NCBI RefSeq assembly: GCF_905171765.1
Contig: NC_053390.1
Span: forward strand, 578,362,471 to 578,426,470
From: Bufo bufo
Lineage: Eukaryota; Chordata; Amphibia; Anura; Bufonidae
Direction: 5' to 3'
DNA length: 64,000 bases
Notes under the pieces: model-generated
What the model was told of the DNA's origin: nothing
Database searches by the model: none
The model's input: only the letters and a program-made list of their open reading frames with translations
Part shown: positions 44,165 through 54,561 of the stretch, in pieces
How positions within the stretch are numbered: position 1 is the stretch's first letter
Layout: the number at the start of each line of letters is the position of its first letter
Made by a program: the position numbers and the translations under genes

Positions 44165-44769
44165 TTAAAGGGTTTCTGTCATGAGAAATAACGTTATGTA
44201 GCTGACCTACATTAGCGAAGTGCTAATGTCAGCAGTATATAACATTATGCTTTATAACTCCCTACCTGCCGCCGTTCTCTTAAAAGAAAGACTGTAAAAC
44301 TATGCTAATGAGCCTCTAGGTGCTATTAGGGCGTTGCTTCAGCACCTAGAGACTCCGTCTTCTTACCCTTTGGCACGCCCAGGTCCAGTTGATTGACTTT
44401 CAAATTCTCCTCATCGTCCCGTAAATCCCGCACCTGTGCCGTCCCGTTTAGTATTCGGCGTCAGGCGCAGTGAATGAAGGATGCGCTCCTTCTGCCAGCT
44501 TCCTCACTGCACCTGCGCCGAAGGAAGCCGGCAGCAGGAGCGCGTCCTTCACTCACTGCGCCTGTGCCGAATACTAAAAGGGACGGCGCAGGTGCGGGAT
44601 TTATGAGACACGAGTCTCTAGGTGCTGAAGCAAAGCCCTAATAGCACCTAGAGGCTCATTAGCATATTGTAAAAGTCTTTATTTTAAGAGAACGGCGGCA
44701 GGCAGGGAGTTATAAAGCATAATGTAGGTCAGCTACATAACGTTATTTCTCATGACAGAAACCCTTTGA
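44165..44769. mobile_element. Kolobok/T2-like long fold-back MITE (605 bp)
   Basis: TTAAAGGGTTTCTGTCATGA at 44165 pairs with the right end CATGACAGAAACCCTTTGA at 44769 (TTAA mutated to TTGA). The arms are complementary almost to the centre, including TCTAGGTGCT and GCGCAGGTGCGG. Confidence 0.85.
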
Positions 44770-44968
44770 GCAATTCCACTTCCATGAGCTGTGTCTGGTA
44801 ATGTAGTTCAGCCCTATTCACACTGCCCATGGACTGACGTGGCACTGTTTCTGAAAAAAATTATAAAAAAACAGGGCGATTTTTCTAATTTGTGTTCTTC
44901 AGTCTGGCAATTATACTGGTAAAAAGAACAAAAGAAATTCAAAATTTTGCACCCTTTTGACATTCTAA

Positions 44969-45280
44969 GGGCTGTTTCACACGAGCAAGTTCATTGCGGG
45001 AATCACGCTCCGTGTGTGAGTGTGATCCTCTGCTCTGGACTTGCAGGAGCGCACGGCATTATCATGATTTATAATGCTGTGTGCCTCTGCTTGACCTTAT
45101 TTCTACAGAATCATACTGACAGCTTTATGTCACTATTATTCTGTGGAAAAAAGGCCATGCAGAGGCACACAGCATTATAAATCATGATAATGCCGTGCGC
45201 TCCTGCAAGTCCAGAGCAGAGGATCACACTCACACACGGAGCGTGATTCCCGCAATGGACTCGCTCGTCTGAAACAGCCC
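44969..45280. mobile_element. Harbinger-like fold-back MITE, chain member 1
   Basis: TAA at 44966-44968 and 45281-45283. Ends GGGCTGTTTCACACGAGC / complement GCTCGTCTGAAACAGCCC, with nearly complete complementarity between the halves (GGAATCACGCTCCGTGTGTG). Confidence 0.85.
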
Positions 45281-45283
45281 TAA

Positions 45284-45600
45284 GGCTGGGTTCAGACCTG
45301 AGCGTATTTGATATGCGCGTTTAACGCGCGTTTTTGTCGCGCGTTTTTATGTGCGTTTTTTGCAATAGTAAACCCGCGTTTGAGTAATTGACTGCAGTGT
45401 CCTATGGCCACAAACGCGCGTCAAAACGCCCCAAAGAAGCTCAAGAACTTGTTTGAGCGTAGGGCGTTTTTCAGCGCGTTAGAACGCGCTGTAAAACGCT
45501 CAAGTGAGAACCAGGGCCATAGGGAAGCATTGGTTTTCATGTGTTGAGCGTTTTACAGCGCGTTTGAACGCGCTGTAAAACGCTCAAGTGTGAACCCAGC
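45284..45600. mobile_element. Harbinger-like fold-back MITE, chain member 2
   Basis: Directly follows the TAA of member 1 and ends before TAA at 45601-45603. Ends GGCTGGGTTCAGACCTGAGC / complement GCTCAAGTGTGAACCCAGCC. The interior is rich in AACGCGC/GCGCGTT. Confidence 0.85.
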
Positions 45601-45603
45601 CTA

Positions 45604-45994
45604 AGGGTATGGCCACAAAATCAGGTTTCTTGATGCATTTTCAGAAGCCAAAATAAGGAGTGTATTACATTTTCAACCCTTTTTATTCTGCACTTTACTA
45701 TTGTTCTTCCTTCACCTTTCCTACCTGCTTAGAGGATGAGCTCCTTTTCTGCAGTATATTCTTATGACCCAATACATATTTATGGATATTGAACACATGA
45801 AAATGTAATGATTTGGTGGTCATTAAAAGAGATATTGGCTGGCTGCTTGGCAACCATGCAAAAGACTAGAACACTTGTAAACAGGGATCATTTACTATAA
45901 AAGTAACATCGTCAGTAAAGGTATGACTTAGTGATTTATATTCCACAGTAAAGTGCTAGCAGAGGAGCCAGACTTAAAGGGTCACTGAGATTTA
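45604..45994. other. Intron 2 sequence; possible third MITE start
   Basis: GGGTATGGCCACAAAATCAG right after the TAA at 45601 resembles another Harbinger-like end, but no partner end follows. Confidence 0.35.
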
Positions 45995-46136
45995 GGTTAC
46001 TTTCACACTGGCGTTTTGGCTTTCCGTTTCTGAGATCCATTCAGGGCTCTCACAAGCGGTCCAAAACGGATCAGTTTTGCCCTAATGCATTCTGAATGGA
46101 AAAGGATCCGCACAAAATGCGAGTGCGAAAGTAGCC
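45995..46136. mobile_element. Short Harbinger-like MITE (142 bp)
   Basis: TTA at 45992-45994 and 46137-46139. Ends GGTTACTTTCACACTGGCG / complement GCGAGTGCGAAAGTAGCC. Confidence 0.8.
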
Positions 46137-46139
46137 TTA

Positions 46140-47081
46140 GTAAAACCTTTGATATGTCATATTCCAAGGTATATATGCATGTGAATACCTTGGAATATGT
46201 GAGTAAAATAAAATTTGTTCACCTCTGAGTTTTGAGGGTATTGCACCATCTTTTTGTCCTTTTGTGAAGGTAATCTTGATCCGGTTTGGAGTGAGCGGTT
46301 GGTGGCTCAAAGCGAGATCTAACGACAGGCTGGAGGTGGATAGCAGGTTCATTACATGTGAAGAACGGACTTGTGATTTCCACTTCTGACAGCTGGATAT
46401 GAACTCGGTTCTTCATGTTTATGGTTCTTCATTACAACTACTTGCATAAACTGTTAAAAATACAGCGCGGTTCCCGTATTTAACTTTTCACTTTATATTA
46501 AGGAGATTGAACCTACTCTATTAAGGGCACCACTGCTTGGTCTAGTTTTTTTTACACCAAACATCACTTGTTTTACCTCATTTAACAACATATGCACACA
46601 AAAAAATCAACTCCTGGCTGGAGTAGATTTCAGTTGTGGAGCATAACAAGGTCATATTTTATTTACAACACGACACATAATGACGTGTTTTAAGGATTTG
46701 AGAAAGATGGGGGGGCACTTTACAGAGAAAGGTAATGAATGATTTATGTTGATTCTTTGCTTTTCAGGGCTCATCAGCAGATCTCCTTATTACTAATTTC
46801 TGTTTATTGTAGCTACAAGTCAGGAGATTTAACTTTTACACTTTTACCTACAGGTAATGTAACAGTAATCATCTGACTTGGTGTTATGTTTAACAAATGT
46901 AAGTGATAAGGAGACATCAGAGCAGTCAGATGAGGAGAAAGTTTAAGCCAGTATGCCAACTACCAGAGAAGATTTCTCTGCCTGTCACACAGCAGACCAT
47001 TTCATAATCCACACACTGACACAAAAGCAATAAAGCTCCTCAGTATAACTAAAGACAAAATAAATGTAATGGCCACAGAAT
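46140..47081. other. Intron 2 sequence without recognised features
   Basis: AT-rich, no gene; the inverted pair ACCTTTGATATGTC.../CCTTGGAATATGTGAG at 46145-46205 is a small palindrome. Confidence 0.4.
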
Positions 47082-47084
47082 TAA

Positions 47085-48065
47085 GGCCTCTTTCACACGA
47101 GCGTGTCCGGATAAGGTCGGGATGCGTTGCGGCAAACCCGCGCGAGTAGGTACCCAATTGCAGTCAGTTTTGACTGCGAATGCGTTCCGTTGTTCAGTTT
47201 TTATCGCGCGGGTGCAATGCGTTTTGCACGCGCGTGATAAAAAACTGAATGTGGTACCCAGACCCGAACTTCTTCACAGAAGTTCAGGTTTGGGTTCAAG
47301 GTTGTGTAGATGTAATTATTTCCCCTTATAACATGGTTATAAGGGAAAATAATAGCATTCTGAATACAGAATGCATAGTACAATAGGGCTGGAGGGGTTA
47401 AAAAAAAAGTACATTTTTTTAAACTCACCTTAATCCACTTGTTCACGCAGCCGGCATCTCTTCTGTCTTCTTCTATGAGGAATAGGACCTTTGATGACGT
47501 CATTGCGCTCATCACATGGTCCATCACATGATCTTTTACCATGGTGATGGATCATGTGACGGACCATGTGATGAGCGTAGTGATGTCATCAAGTTCCTAT
47601 TCCTCAAAGAAGAAGACGGAAGAGATGCCGGCTGCGCGAACAAGTGGATTAAGGTAAGTTAAATTATTATTATTATTTTTTTAACCCCTCCAGCCCTATT
47701 GTACTATGCATTCTGTATTCAGAATGCTATTATTCTCCCTTATAACCATGTTATAAGGGAAAATAATAAAGATCGGGTCCCCATCCCGATCGTCTCCTAG
47801 CAATCGTGCGTGAAAATCGCACCGCATCCGCACTTGCTTGCGGATGCTTGCGATTTTTTACGCATGCCCCATTCACTTGCATTGCGTGAAAAACGCAGAA
47901 TATAGAACATGCTGTGATTTTCACGCAACGCACAAGTGATGCGTGAAAATCACTGCTCGTGTGCACAGCCCCATAGAAATGAATGGGTCCGGATTCTGTG
48001 CAGGTGCAATGCGTTCACCTCACGCATTGCACCCGCGCGGAATGCTCGCTCGTGTGAAAGAGGCC
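47085..48065. mobile_element. Harbinger-like MITE with nested fold-back (981 bp)
   Basis: TAA at 47082-47084 and 48066-48068. Ends GGCCTCTTTCACACGAGCGT / complement GCTCGTGTGAAAGAGGCC. Interior GCGTGAAAATC-type words. A fold-back block occupies 47318-47768. Confidence 0.88.
47318..47768. repeat. Nested palindrome inside the Harbinger-like MITE
   Basis: Arms CTTATAACATGGTTATAAGG and AATAGGGCTGGAGGGGTTAA occur on both sides inverted. The centre has the CATCACATGATC...CATGGTGATGG core also seen at 30546-30830. Confidence 0.88.
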
Positions 48066-48068
48066 TAA

Positions 48069-48675
48069 GGTTGCCATAAACCTATCAAGAGTTTTGGCTC
48101 TTTCAGATAAGCAATGTTAAACTTATTTGTGTTCTGGCCTATGAACATGGATGATTTTCTTTGAATGAATCCTGAGGGAAAAATCTGAGCTGGATAGTGC
48201 ATGTTATGATTTTACATAGAATGCACCATCCATTGATCAAAATGCTTTTGGACTTGTGCATTAGGGTAATATTTTACTGGCATCTGTGAGATGAGCAGTT
48301 TTTAACCACATAGTATTGCATTTAAAAAGGCATTTAAAACTGACGTTAATTTTACTAGGTTTGCTATGGTTTTGTGGTTATTTTCCATACATTTTTCCAG
48401 GTTAAAAATGTAACAAATGTATTTCACTTGTATAGGCTGCATGGCCAGCAACCATGTCACAAAATCACAGCAATCACCACTGAAAAAAATAAAAGTGTGT
48501 TTTCAACTGCGTTTTTACAGCATGGTCAAAATCATTTTATGTAGCTACTATATATCATCAAGTCATTAGGCAGCTTTAGACACGCTAGATGTTCCTAGGG
48601 AAGAATAAACTATAAATACTGCCCTGGAGAATGGACTGCAGAAAATGCAACTGGCATGTGAAGTGTTGGTCTTTA
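48069..48675. other. Intron 2 sequence without recognised features
   Basis: AT-rich, no gene seen. Confidence 0.4.
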
Positions 48676-49132
48676 GGGTTCTTGCACACAAGCATGACGG
48701 AATAGGCCCGGATGCGTTCAGGGTGCGTTCAGTGAAACTCGCACCATTTTGCAAACAAGTTCAGTCCGTTTTGTCTGCGATTGCGTTCAGTTTTTTCTGC
48801 GCGGGTGCAACGCGTTTTGATGCGTTTTTCACGCGCGTGATAAAAAACTGAAGGTTTACAAACATCATCTCTTAGCAACCATCATCCGCACTTGCTTGCG
48901 GATGCAATGCGTTTTTCACGCAGCCCCAAACACTTCTATGGGGCCAGGGCTGAGTGAAAACGCTGAATATAGAACATGCTGCGATTTTCACGCAACGCAG
49001 AAGTGATGTGTGAAAAACAATGCTCATGTGCACAGACCCAATGAAATTAATTGGTCAGGATTCAGTGCGGGTGTAATGCGTTCACGTCACACATTGCTCC
49101 CGTGCGGAAAACTCGCTCTTGTAAAAGGGGCC
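48676..49132. mobile_element. Harbinger-like MITE (457 bp), relative of 47085-48065
   Basis: TTA at 48673-48675 and 49133-49135. Shares CCGCACTTGCTTGCGGATGC and AATATAGAACATGCTG with the larger copy but lacks its nested palindrome. Confidence 0.85.
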
Positions 49133-49539
49133 TTAGTAAATGACTCTGAATGTCATCTGTGTTTTTACATGGAAAGGTTAAATTCCACCAATGGTTGATG
49201 ATTGTTGGATATATTTTTTTACATCTGCTCATGTATATTTTGCTTTATAGTGATTAAGTATATATACTTATAGCGGCTCACCCCTCTGATGCTATGGATT
49301 AAGGTGCTCTGACACTTGGTTCACCCACTGCCAGAAGGTTTAATAATAAGAGGAATAGAAATTGACAGGCACACCTCCACCTAGGAACTGCGCTTAGACA
49401 TCAAATGTTGTTTGCACCTAAAAATTACACTTTTACAGCAGATAAAATTGCCAACATTTATTAACCATTACCATATTTAAAATAGATTTAAAAAGAAATA
49501 AATTGGAAATGAAAATAAATAAAAATAAAAAACATAAAC
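49133..49539. other. Intron 2 sequence without recognised features
   Basis: AT-rich, no gene seen. Confidence 0.4.
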
Positions 49540-49553
49540 TCTTCCTATATTCC
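49540..49553. repeat. 14-bp target site duplication, left
   Basis: TCTTCCTATATTCC here and at 57654-57667, exact. It brackets the whole composite Penelope-like insertion. Confidence 0.8.
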
Positions 49554-49691
49554 GCGAGAAAATTAGAGGTAACGCAGCCGGCACTGCAACATGTGTCTGT
49601 ATGATCACTAAAATCTCAGTATCGCACTGACTCAGTGGTCTCAAGGTGGTGCTCTGCTGGTTTTATAGTCCATGTAGTGAAGTATAAAAAC

Positions 49692-49916
49692 AGAAAAAAG
49701 TACCGCGGCACTCACCATCAATCTTGAACTACAGTTTTATTTCATTGTAACAAAAAAGGTGATGGACATGGAACAATGCACAAGTGTGTGAATCGGCAAC
49801 AGCTGTTTCGCGCTAATCCGCGCTTTGTCAAGCCTCCTTTGATGTGGAGGGGAGGAGGATTAAATACCTCCTTCCCATACACGTTACTGCTATACATGTT
49901 TGCATAAATATATAAA
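49692..49916 (-). repeat. Penelope-like terminal arm, left
   Basis: The reverse complement of 57421-57653, about 90% by eye. Contains CAACAGCTGTTTCGCGCTAA and TTGTGCATTGTTCCATGTCC (complement). Confidence 0.9.
49800..49838 (-). ncRNA. Degenerate hammerhead-like motif, left arm
   Basis: The minus strand reads TTGACAA, an extra A, stem GCGC/GCGC with loop GGATTA, then GAAAC. Two core positions differ from CUGANGA (U for C3, A for G8), so it is probably inactive. Confidence 0.45.
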
Positions 49917-49941
49917 AAACATATACAACCTTTAAAAACAT

Positions 49942-50133
49942 TCATATAAAGACAGCCAAATCATTTTTATCATTTAACCCTAAAGGTCCCATAGCTTGCG
50001 TTTTAATTATCCATGCTGCCTCTCGTTGGAGGAGGATGCGTTTTCTGTCTCCCCCTCTTGTTGGGGTCTGAACTTTCTCTATCCCTGCACATCTCAAAGT
50101 CTCACTCCTCCCTCCATGCTCAGCATACATATG
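49942..50133 (-). pseudogene. Penelope-like GIY-YIG endonuclease, C-terminal end
   Basis: The minus strand from the insertion site reads HMYAEHGGRSETLRCAGIEK, RGGDRKRILLQREAAWI and AMGPLGLNDKNDL, ending TGA at 49944-49942. RGGDR, the REAxWI stretch and the closing P.GLN motif are typical of the C-terminal part of Penelope-type GIY-YIG endonucleases. The frame joins that ending GSTRLIE at 53656 once the fold-back element and one 14-bp repeat are removed. Confidence 0.85.
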
Positions 50134-50147
50134 CTCAATTAATCTAG
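50134..50147. repeat. 14-bp target site duplication of the inner fold-back, left
   Basis: CTCAATTAATCTAG here and at 53656-53669, exact. It encodes part of the endonuclease (RLIE region). Confidence 0.92.
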
Positions 50148-50854
50148 ATATAGTAAAGAAACTGGGCACTCTCAAGTAATTAGAACCATACAGAAATTTA
50201 TTGACCTTTTGAACAACATTAAAAACAACAATAAAAGGATAAAGCCACGTGTTAAGATGGCTACAAATACTCGACAATAAATAGCATGTATTGTATTAAC
50301 TGAATAAATTGGTGGCATATATGACTGTCTAGTCTGGATAGTGCACCAGTATATTAGACCCAAATGGCATGAAAAACAAATAAAGACATAAGGTTATATA
50401 ATGCTTTAAATCGATGAATAAATATTTGCATAAATAGCAGCAATATTCGTATTGTTTCCGAATATAAAATACCCGCAGGGAATGTAGTAGCTACAATTAT
50501 CGTATAGCTCACTCCCTTCTGACACGAAGTAATCCCAAAATAGAATAATGCCAACAAAGTTCGTAATGTCCTGAAATGAGTCCAGTACAATAGTAGTTGG
50601 GGACAACGTTGATTATTTTGTGTCCCACACTGGAAGGTTATAAACCAGCAAGATGTAGCGGCGTCCCGCTATGTATTCAAACCAGCGGCGTCCCACTGGA
50701 ATATTAACACTGCGATTTTAATAAATGTTTTGCCGGAAAAGTTTGAAAAAATTCTTACCGTATTGCTTTTCTCACCACAAAGTCGCTCTACTGATTAATT
50801 CTTTATGTGTAGAAACCAGTATTGTCCGAGCATTAGTAGTTTTCACTTCCCACG

Positions 50855-51506
50855 TGTAATGACCGGCGTCACGCAAAGAGAGGGAAATGGGAAGGCCCTG
50901 TTCAAGGGAGAGGGAAAGGTGGTGACCCCTGACTCACCTTGAGGCTGGCACCTGACTGCCCTGACGTCCCTAGACGGGTTCCTCACCCGTACGCCGATCA
51001 CGTGCCTAAACCCTGGCTTTCCCTAAGATGAGCCCTATGTAGTGAACGGGGCGGTGGGATCACTAGTCCGCACCACTGACACTAAGAGGAAAACACCAAG
51101 GAGAGGACAGACAATACAGACAAACATATAATCCCAGGTGGGCGACAACAGCAGACCACAAAGGCCCAACAGGGATCTGGAGGGTAACGTTCAGGAACAA
51201 CAACCAGGAATCACAGCTACACAGCTCCAGTGGGTCAGTATAGAAGTCCAGGCAGGAAGCTCTATATCTGGCAACCAGAGAAGTGGGAGATGGGAATATA
51301 AGGAGGTTGGGATTGCTGGACAAGAAACAGCTGAGGAGGAGAAGCTACGGATCCCTGAGTGAGCCAAAAAGGATTGCAAGGCAAACCCAGAAAGCTACCA
51401 TAAAGAAACAGCACTGTCTTTCTACATAGAGCGCACAGCCACCCGCTGCGACTTCCTGACCCCAGGTATAACGGAGTCAGGCGTGGCTCTCGACACCCTC
51501 GTGAAA
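50855..51506. mobile_element. Solo LTR-like insertion in the left arm (652 bp)
   Basis: Starts TGTAATGACCGGCGTCACG and ends CTCGTGAAA, flanked by CCACG at 50850-50854 and 51507-51511. The right arm lacks it, and the arm sequence joins perfectly across one CCACG. The 5-bp duplication and TG start fit an LTR retrotransposon (gypsy-like); the end reads AA and not CA. Confidence 0.8.
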
Positions 51507-51678
51507 CCACGCCGGTAAATGTTTGACACGTGCAGACCGATCTTTGCTGCAAACTGTGGTCTTTCGAGATCTTTTTCTCATTTACCCTTTACGTGGTGAT
51601 GAACAAAATATGCTGTAAGAGTCCGGCAATATCTTCCAATTTCCAGTGTTCAAAGGTTCGGGGTCCTGTATTACCTAG

Positions 51679-51714
51679 ACGCGTTTCAGGGCATTTAATC
51701 GCCCCTTCCTCAGT
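51679..51714 (-). ncRNA. Hammerhead ribozyme-like motif, left arm
   Basis: On the minus strand: CTGAGGA, one extra A, stem GGGGC/GCCCT with loop GATTAAAT, then GAAAC and GCGTC. The core matches CUGANGA...GAAA, with a minimal stem III (ACG/CGT) and a GUC cleavage triplet. A short stem I (GCTA before the core, TAGG after cleavage) is possible. The extra A before stem II is not in the textbook core. Confidence 0.6.
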
Positions 51715-52020
51715 AGCTACCAGTCCCCCATAAATTCCTTCCTTTTATAGTGAGAGGATACATTCTCAAAACCCGACATAGATCTTTTTTCTATTTGGGA
51801 TAAAGCTTTTTCTGGAATTTGCATTCAATCTTATAATTCATTATCCTTTTTAGTTATCCTTTTTAGTTATAGCCTACATTTACAATACACTATCTTATAA
51901 ACGCCCTTATTCATTGCCGTATATTAGTAGTATTTATACATACAAACATATAAAGCAATAATGTATTTAAAAAACTTCCCATACATGTTATGTATCTATC
52001 TCTGTTGATTCTTCCACACA

Positions 52021-52380
52021 CACATTCTTCTGCACCTCTGGACAATACCGAAGATGTGTATGACGTATGAATTTCGAGTACGTGCAGAGATTCTCTATGC
52101 AGAAAGTTTTTTATATATAAAAAGAAAAATACTTTTACTGTATGGGAGAATTAGTGGACAATACTTTTGTATGAAGGGTTTTATATGGAAAGTTTTCCAT
52201 ATGCATACTTCGACTTTTTCCATTTTTAATGAGTTGCAGATTATTCCGTTTTTATAGAATCAAAACCTAGTTCACAACCTAACAGATATATAGCAGCAAA
52301 AACAAGTGATATGTGATAATTTTGAGAAAAAACACATGGGAACCGCATCAAAACCGCATGGGTTCTGATGCGTTTTTTAG
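52021..52380. other. Spacer of the fold-back element
   Basis: AT-rich, non-coding, not repeated elsewhere in the window. Confidence 0.6.
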
Positions 52381-52717
52381 TGTGGAAGAATCAACAGAGA
52401 TAGATACATAACATGTATGGGAAGTTTTTTAAATACATTATTGCTTTATATGTTTTTAATTGTTTTATATGTTTTTAAATGCATATTTTATTTATAAATA
52501 CTACTAATATACGGCAATGAATAAGGGCGTTTATAAGATAGTGTATTGTAAATGTAGGCTATAACTAAAAAGGATAACTAAAAAGGATAATGAATTATAG
52601 GATTGAATGCAAATTCCAGAAAAAGCTTTATCCCAAATAGAAAAAAGATCCATGTCGGGTTTTGAGAATGTATCCTCTCACTATAAAAGGAAGGAATTTA
52701 TGGGGGACTGGTAGCTA

Positions 52718-52757
52718 CTGAGGAAGGGGCGATTAAATGCCCCGAAACGCATCTCGC
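52718..52757 (+). ncRNA. Hammerhead ribozyme-like motif, right arm
   Basis: Plus strand: CTGAGGA (52718-52724), extra A, stem GGGGC (52726-52730)/GCCCC (52739-52743), GAAAC, then GCATC in place of GCGTC. Stem II is better paired than in the left arm, but stem III has a mismatch. Confidence 0.55.
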
Positions 52758-53655
52758 TAAGACAGGACCCCGAACCTTTGAACACTGGAAATTGGAAGAT
52801 ATTGCCGGACTCTCACTTGTTCATCACCGCGTAAAGGTTAAATGAGAAAGAGATCTCGAAAGACCACAGTTTGCAGCAAAGATCGGTCTGCACGTGTCAA
52901 ACATTTACCGGCGTGGGAAGTGAAAACTACTGGTATCTACACATAAAGAATTAATCAGTAGATCGCAATACGGTAAGACTTTTTTCAAACTTTTCCGGCA
53001 GAACATTTATTAAAATCGCAGTGTTAATATTCCAGTGGGACGCCGCTACATCTTGGTGGTTTACAACCTTTCAGTGTGGGACACAAAATAATCAAAGTTG
53101 CCCCCAACTACTATTGTACTGGACTCATTTCAGGACATTACGAACATTGTTGGCATTATTCTATTTTGGGATTACTTCGTGTCAGAAGGGAGTGAGCTAT
53201 ACGATAATTGTAGCTACTACGTTCCCTGCGAGTATTTTATATTCGGAAACAATACGAATATTGCTGCTATTTATGCAAATATTTATTCATCGATTTAAAG
53301 CATTATATAACCTTATGTCTTTATTTGTTTTTCATGCCATTTGGGTCTAATATACTGGTGCACTATCCAGACTAGACAGTCATATATGCCACCAATTTAT
53401 TCAGTTAATACAATACATGCTATTTATTGTCGAGTATTTATAGCCATCTTAACACGTGGGTATTATCCTTTTATTGTTGTTTTTAATGTTGTTCAAAAGG
53501 TCAATACATTTCTGTATGGTTCTAATATCTTGAGAGTGCCCAGTTTCTTTACTATATCTATCCAGTCTTTTTGAGTGGACAGGGTGAGTCCACTTTACTG
53601 AGTGCACCTCTGTTTGGTCATTGTGGGATCCTGTGCACCACATTTACGCTTGTTA

Positions 53656-54104
53656 CTCAATTAATCTAGTCGACCCATTTTTATTGACTATTGATTTTTT
53701 GTGTTCCCTCAAGCGTATATATAGGCATCTGTGCGTTTTTCTAATATAATATCTCCTACATGGGCAAAAAATCACATGTACCACATATTGGGTTTTACAG
53801 TGTATGAATTGTTTCACCACATGTCCCACACTTCCTATTTGTAGATATCTCTCTCTATATACATAATCGCACATAGAGCAGTGTCCACATGTGTAATTCC
53901 CTTTAGGGGCACTCCTACCCAGCCAGTTATCCACTGGACGGGGAAGGTTGCTCCTAACAATGGCATCCTGCTTCTACGGGAACTAATAATGGGATGACTC
54001 TTCACTCTAGCTGATAGAGTCATATCCCTCTGTAACATCTGCCAATTATTTGAAATTACTTTTTTAATTGTGGGAGCCATTGGGGAATAATCGAATGTGA
54101 ACAC
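53656..54104 (-). pseudogene. Penelope-like Zn-finger linker and GIY-YIG endonuclease start
   Basis: Frames on the minus strand give VISNNWQMLQRDMTLSARV, RRSRMPLLGATFP, then RSAPKGNYTCGHCSMCDYVY with a CxxC finger, and QYVVHVIFCPCRRYYIRKT, THRCLYIRLREHKKSIV. VVHVI...YYIRKT matches the GIY...YIGKT catalytic signature, but the Gly of YIG is Arg. The frame ends at the RLIE target site. A frameshift separates the linker from the finger. Confidence 0.85.
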
Positions 54105-54561
54105 GGCTCTACCTACTTCACCTCAATTGTACTGTCTCCTCTTCTTATTTTTTTTACTAATGTTTTTTCCTAGCGTCTGTCTTTTTTGCATGAACTTAAT
54201 ATATGCCTTGTCCACAATTTGTTCAGGGGAACCCCTTTGGAGGAAACGTTTTTTTTTTTTAAATCAACACACTGTACTTTAATTCTGTGTCATCTTTGAT
54301 GATTCTAGCCAAACGCATGAATTGACCGTATGGGATAGCAGTTTTAATATGTGGCGGATGGTAACTCGTGTAATGTAGCAAAGCATTCGTGGATGTTGAT
54401 TTCCTGTAGATAGTAGGATATATTTGCCCATCCCTCACTCTGACTTTCACATGAAGAAAGTCCAGTTCATCTTCACTTAAAGTGCTGGTAAAGCGCATAT
54501 TCATATCATTAGTGTTGTTTAAATAATCCACGAATGCATTGAACATATCCTTCTCCCCCAT
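54105..54561 (-). pseudogene. Penelope-like RT, thumb region
   Basis: Minus strand: MGEKDMFNAFVDYLNNTN, MRFTSTLSEDELDFLHVKV and IYRKSTSTNALLHYTSYHPP, as in Penelope/telomerase-like RTs after the catalytic domain. It is separated from the upstream RT by a single TGA in a position where Trp is usual (IIW). A poly(A) slip near 54250 breaks the frame again. Confidence 0.85.

Larger units (their letters stand above)
50148..53655 (+). mobile_element. Fold-back element with hammerhead-like motifs, inside the GIY-YIG frame
   Basis: An insertion of 3508 bp between exact 14-bp repeats. Left arm 50148-52020 (including a 652-bp LTR) and right arm 52381-53562 are reverse complements over about 1.2 kb at roughly 95% by eye. 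A 360-bp spacer separates them. A one-sided tail (53563-53655) follows the right arm only. Each arm carries a hammerhead-like core. No RT or endonuclease is encoded; frames such as 53021-53350 are present in both arms and lack known domains. Target duplication length equals that of the host Penelope-like element, which suggests mobilisation by the same machinery. Confidence 0.85.

Noticed and set aside
53021..53350. 109-codon frame present in both arms of the fold-back element
   Set aside because: Duplicated only because the arms are copies; no known domain and AT-driven composition, though conservation between other copies was not testable.
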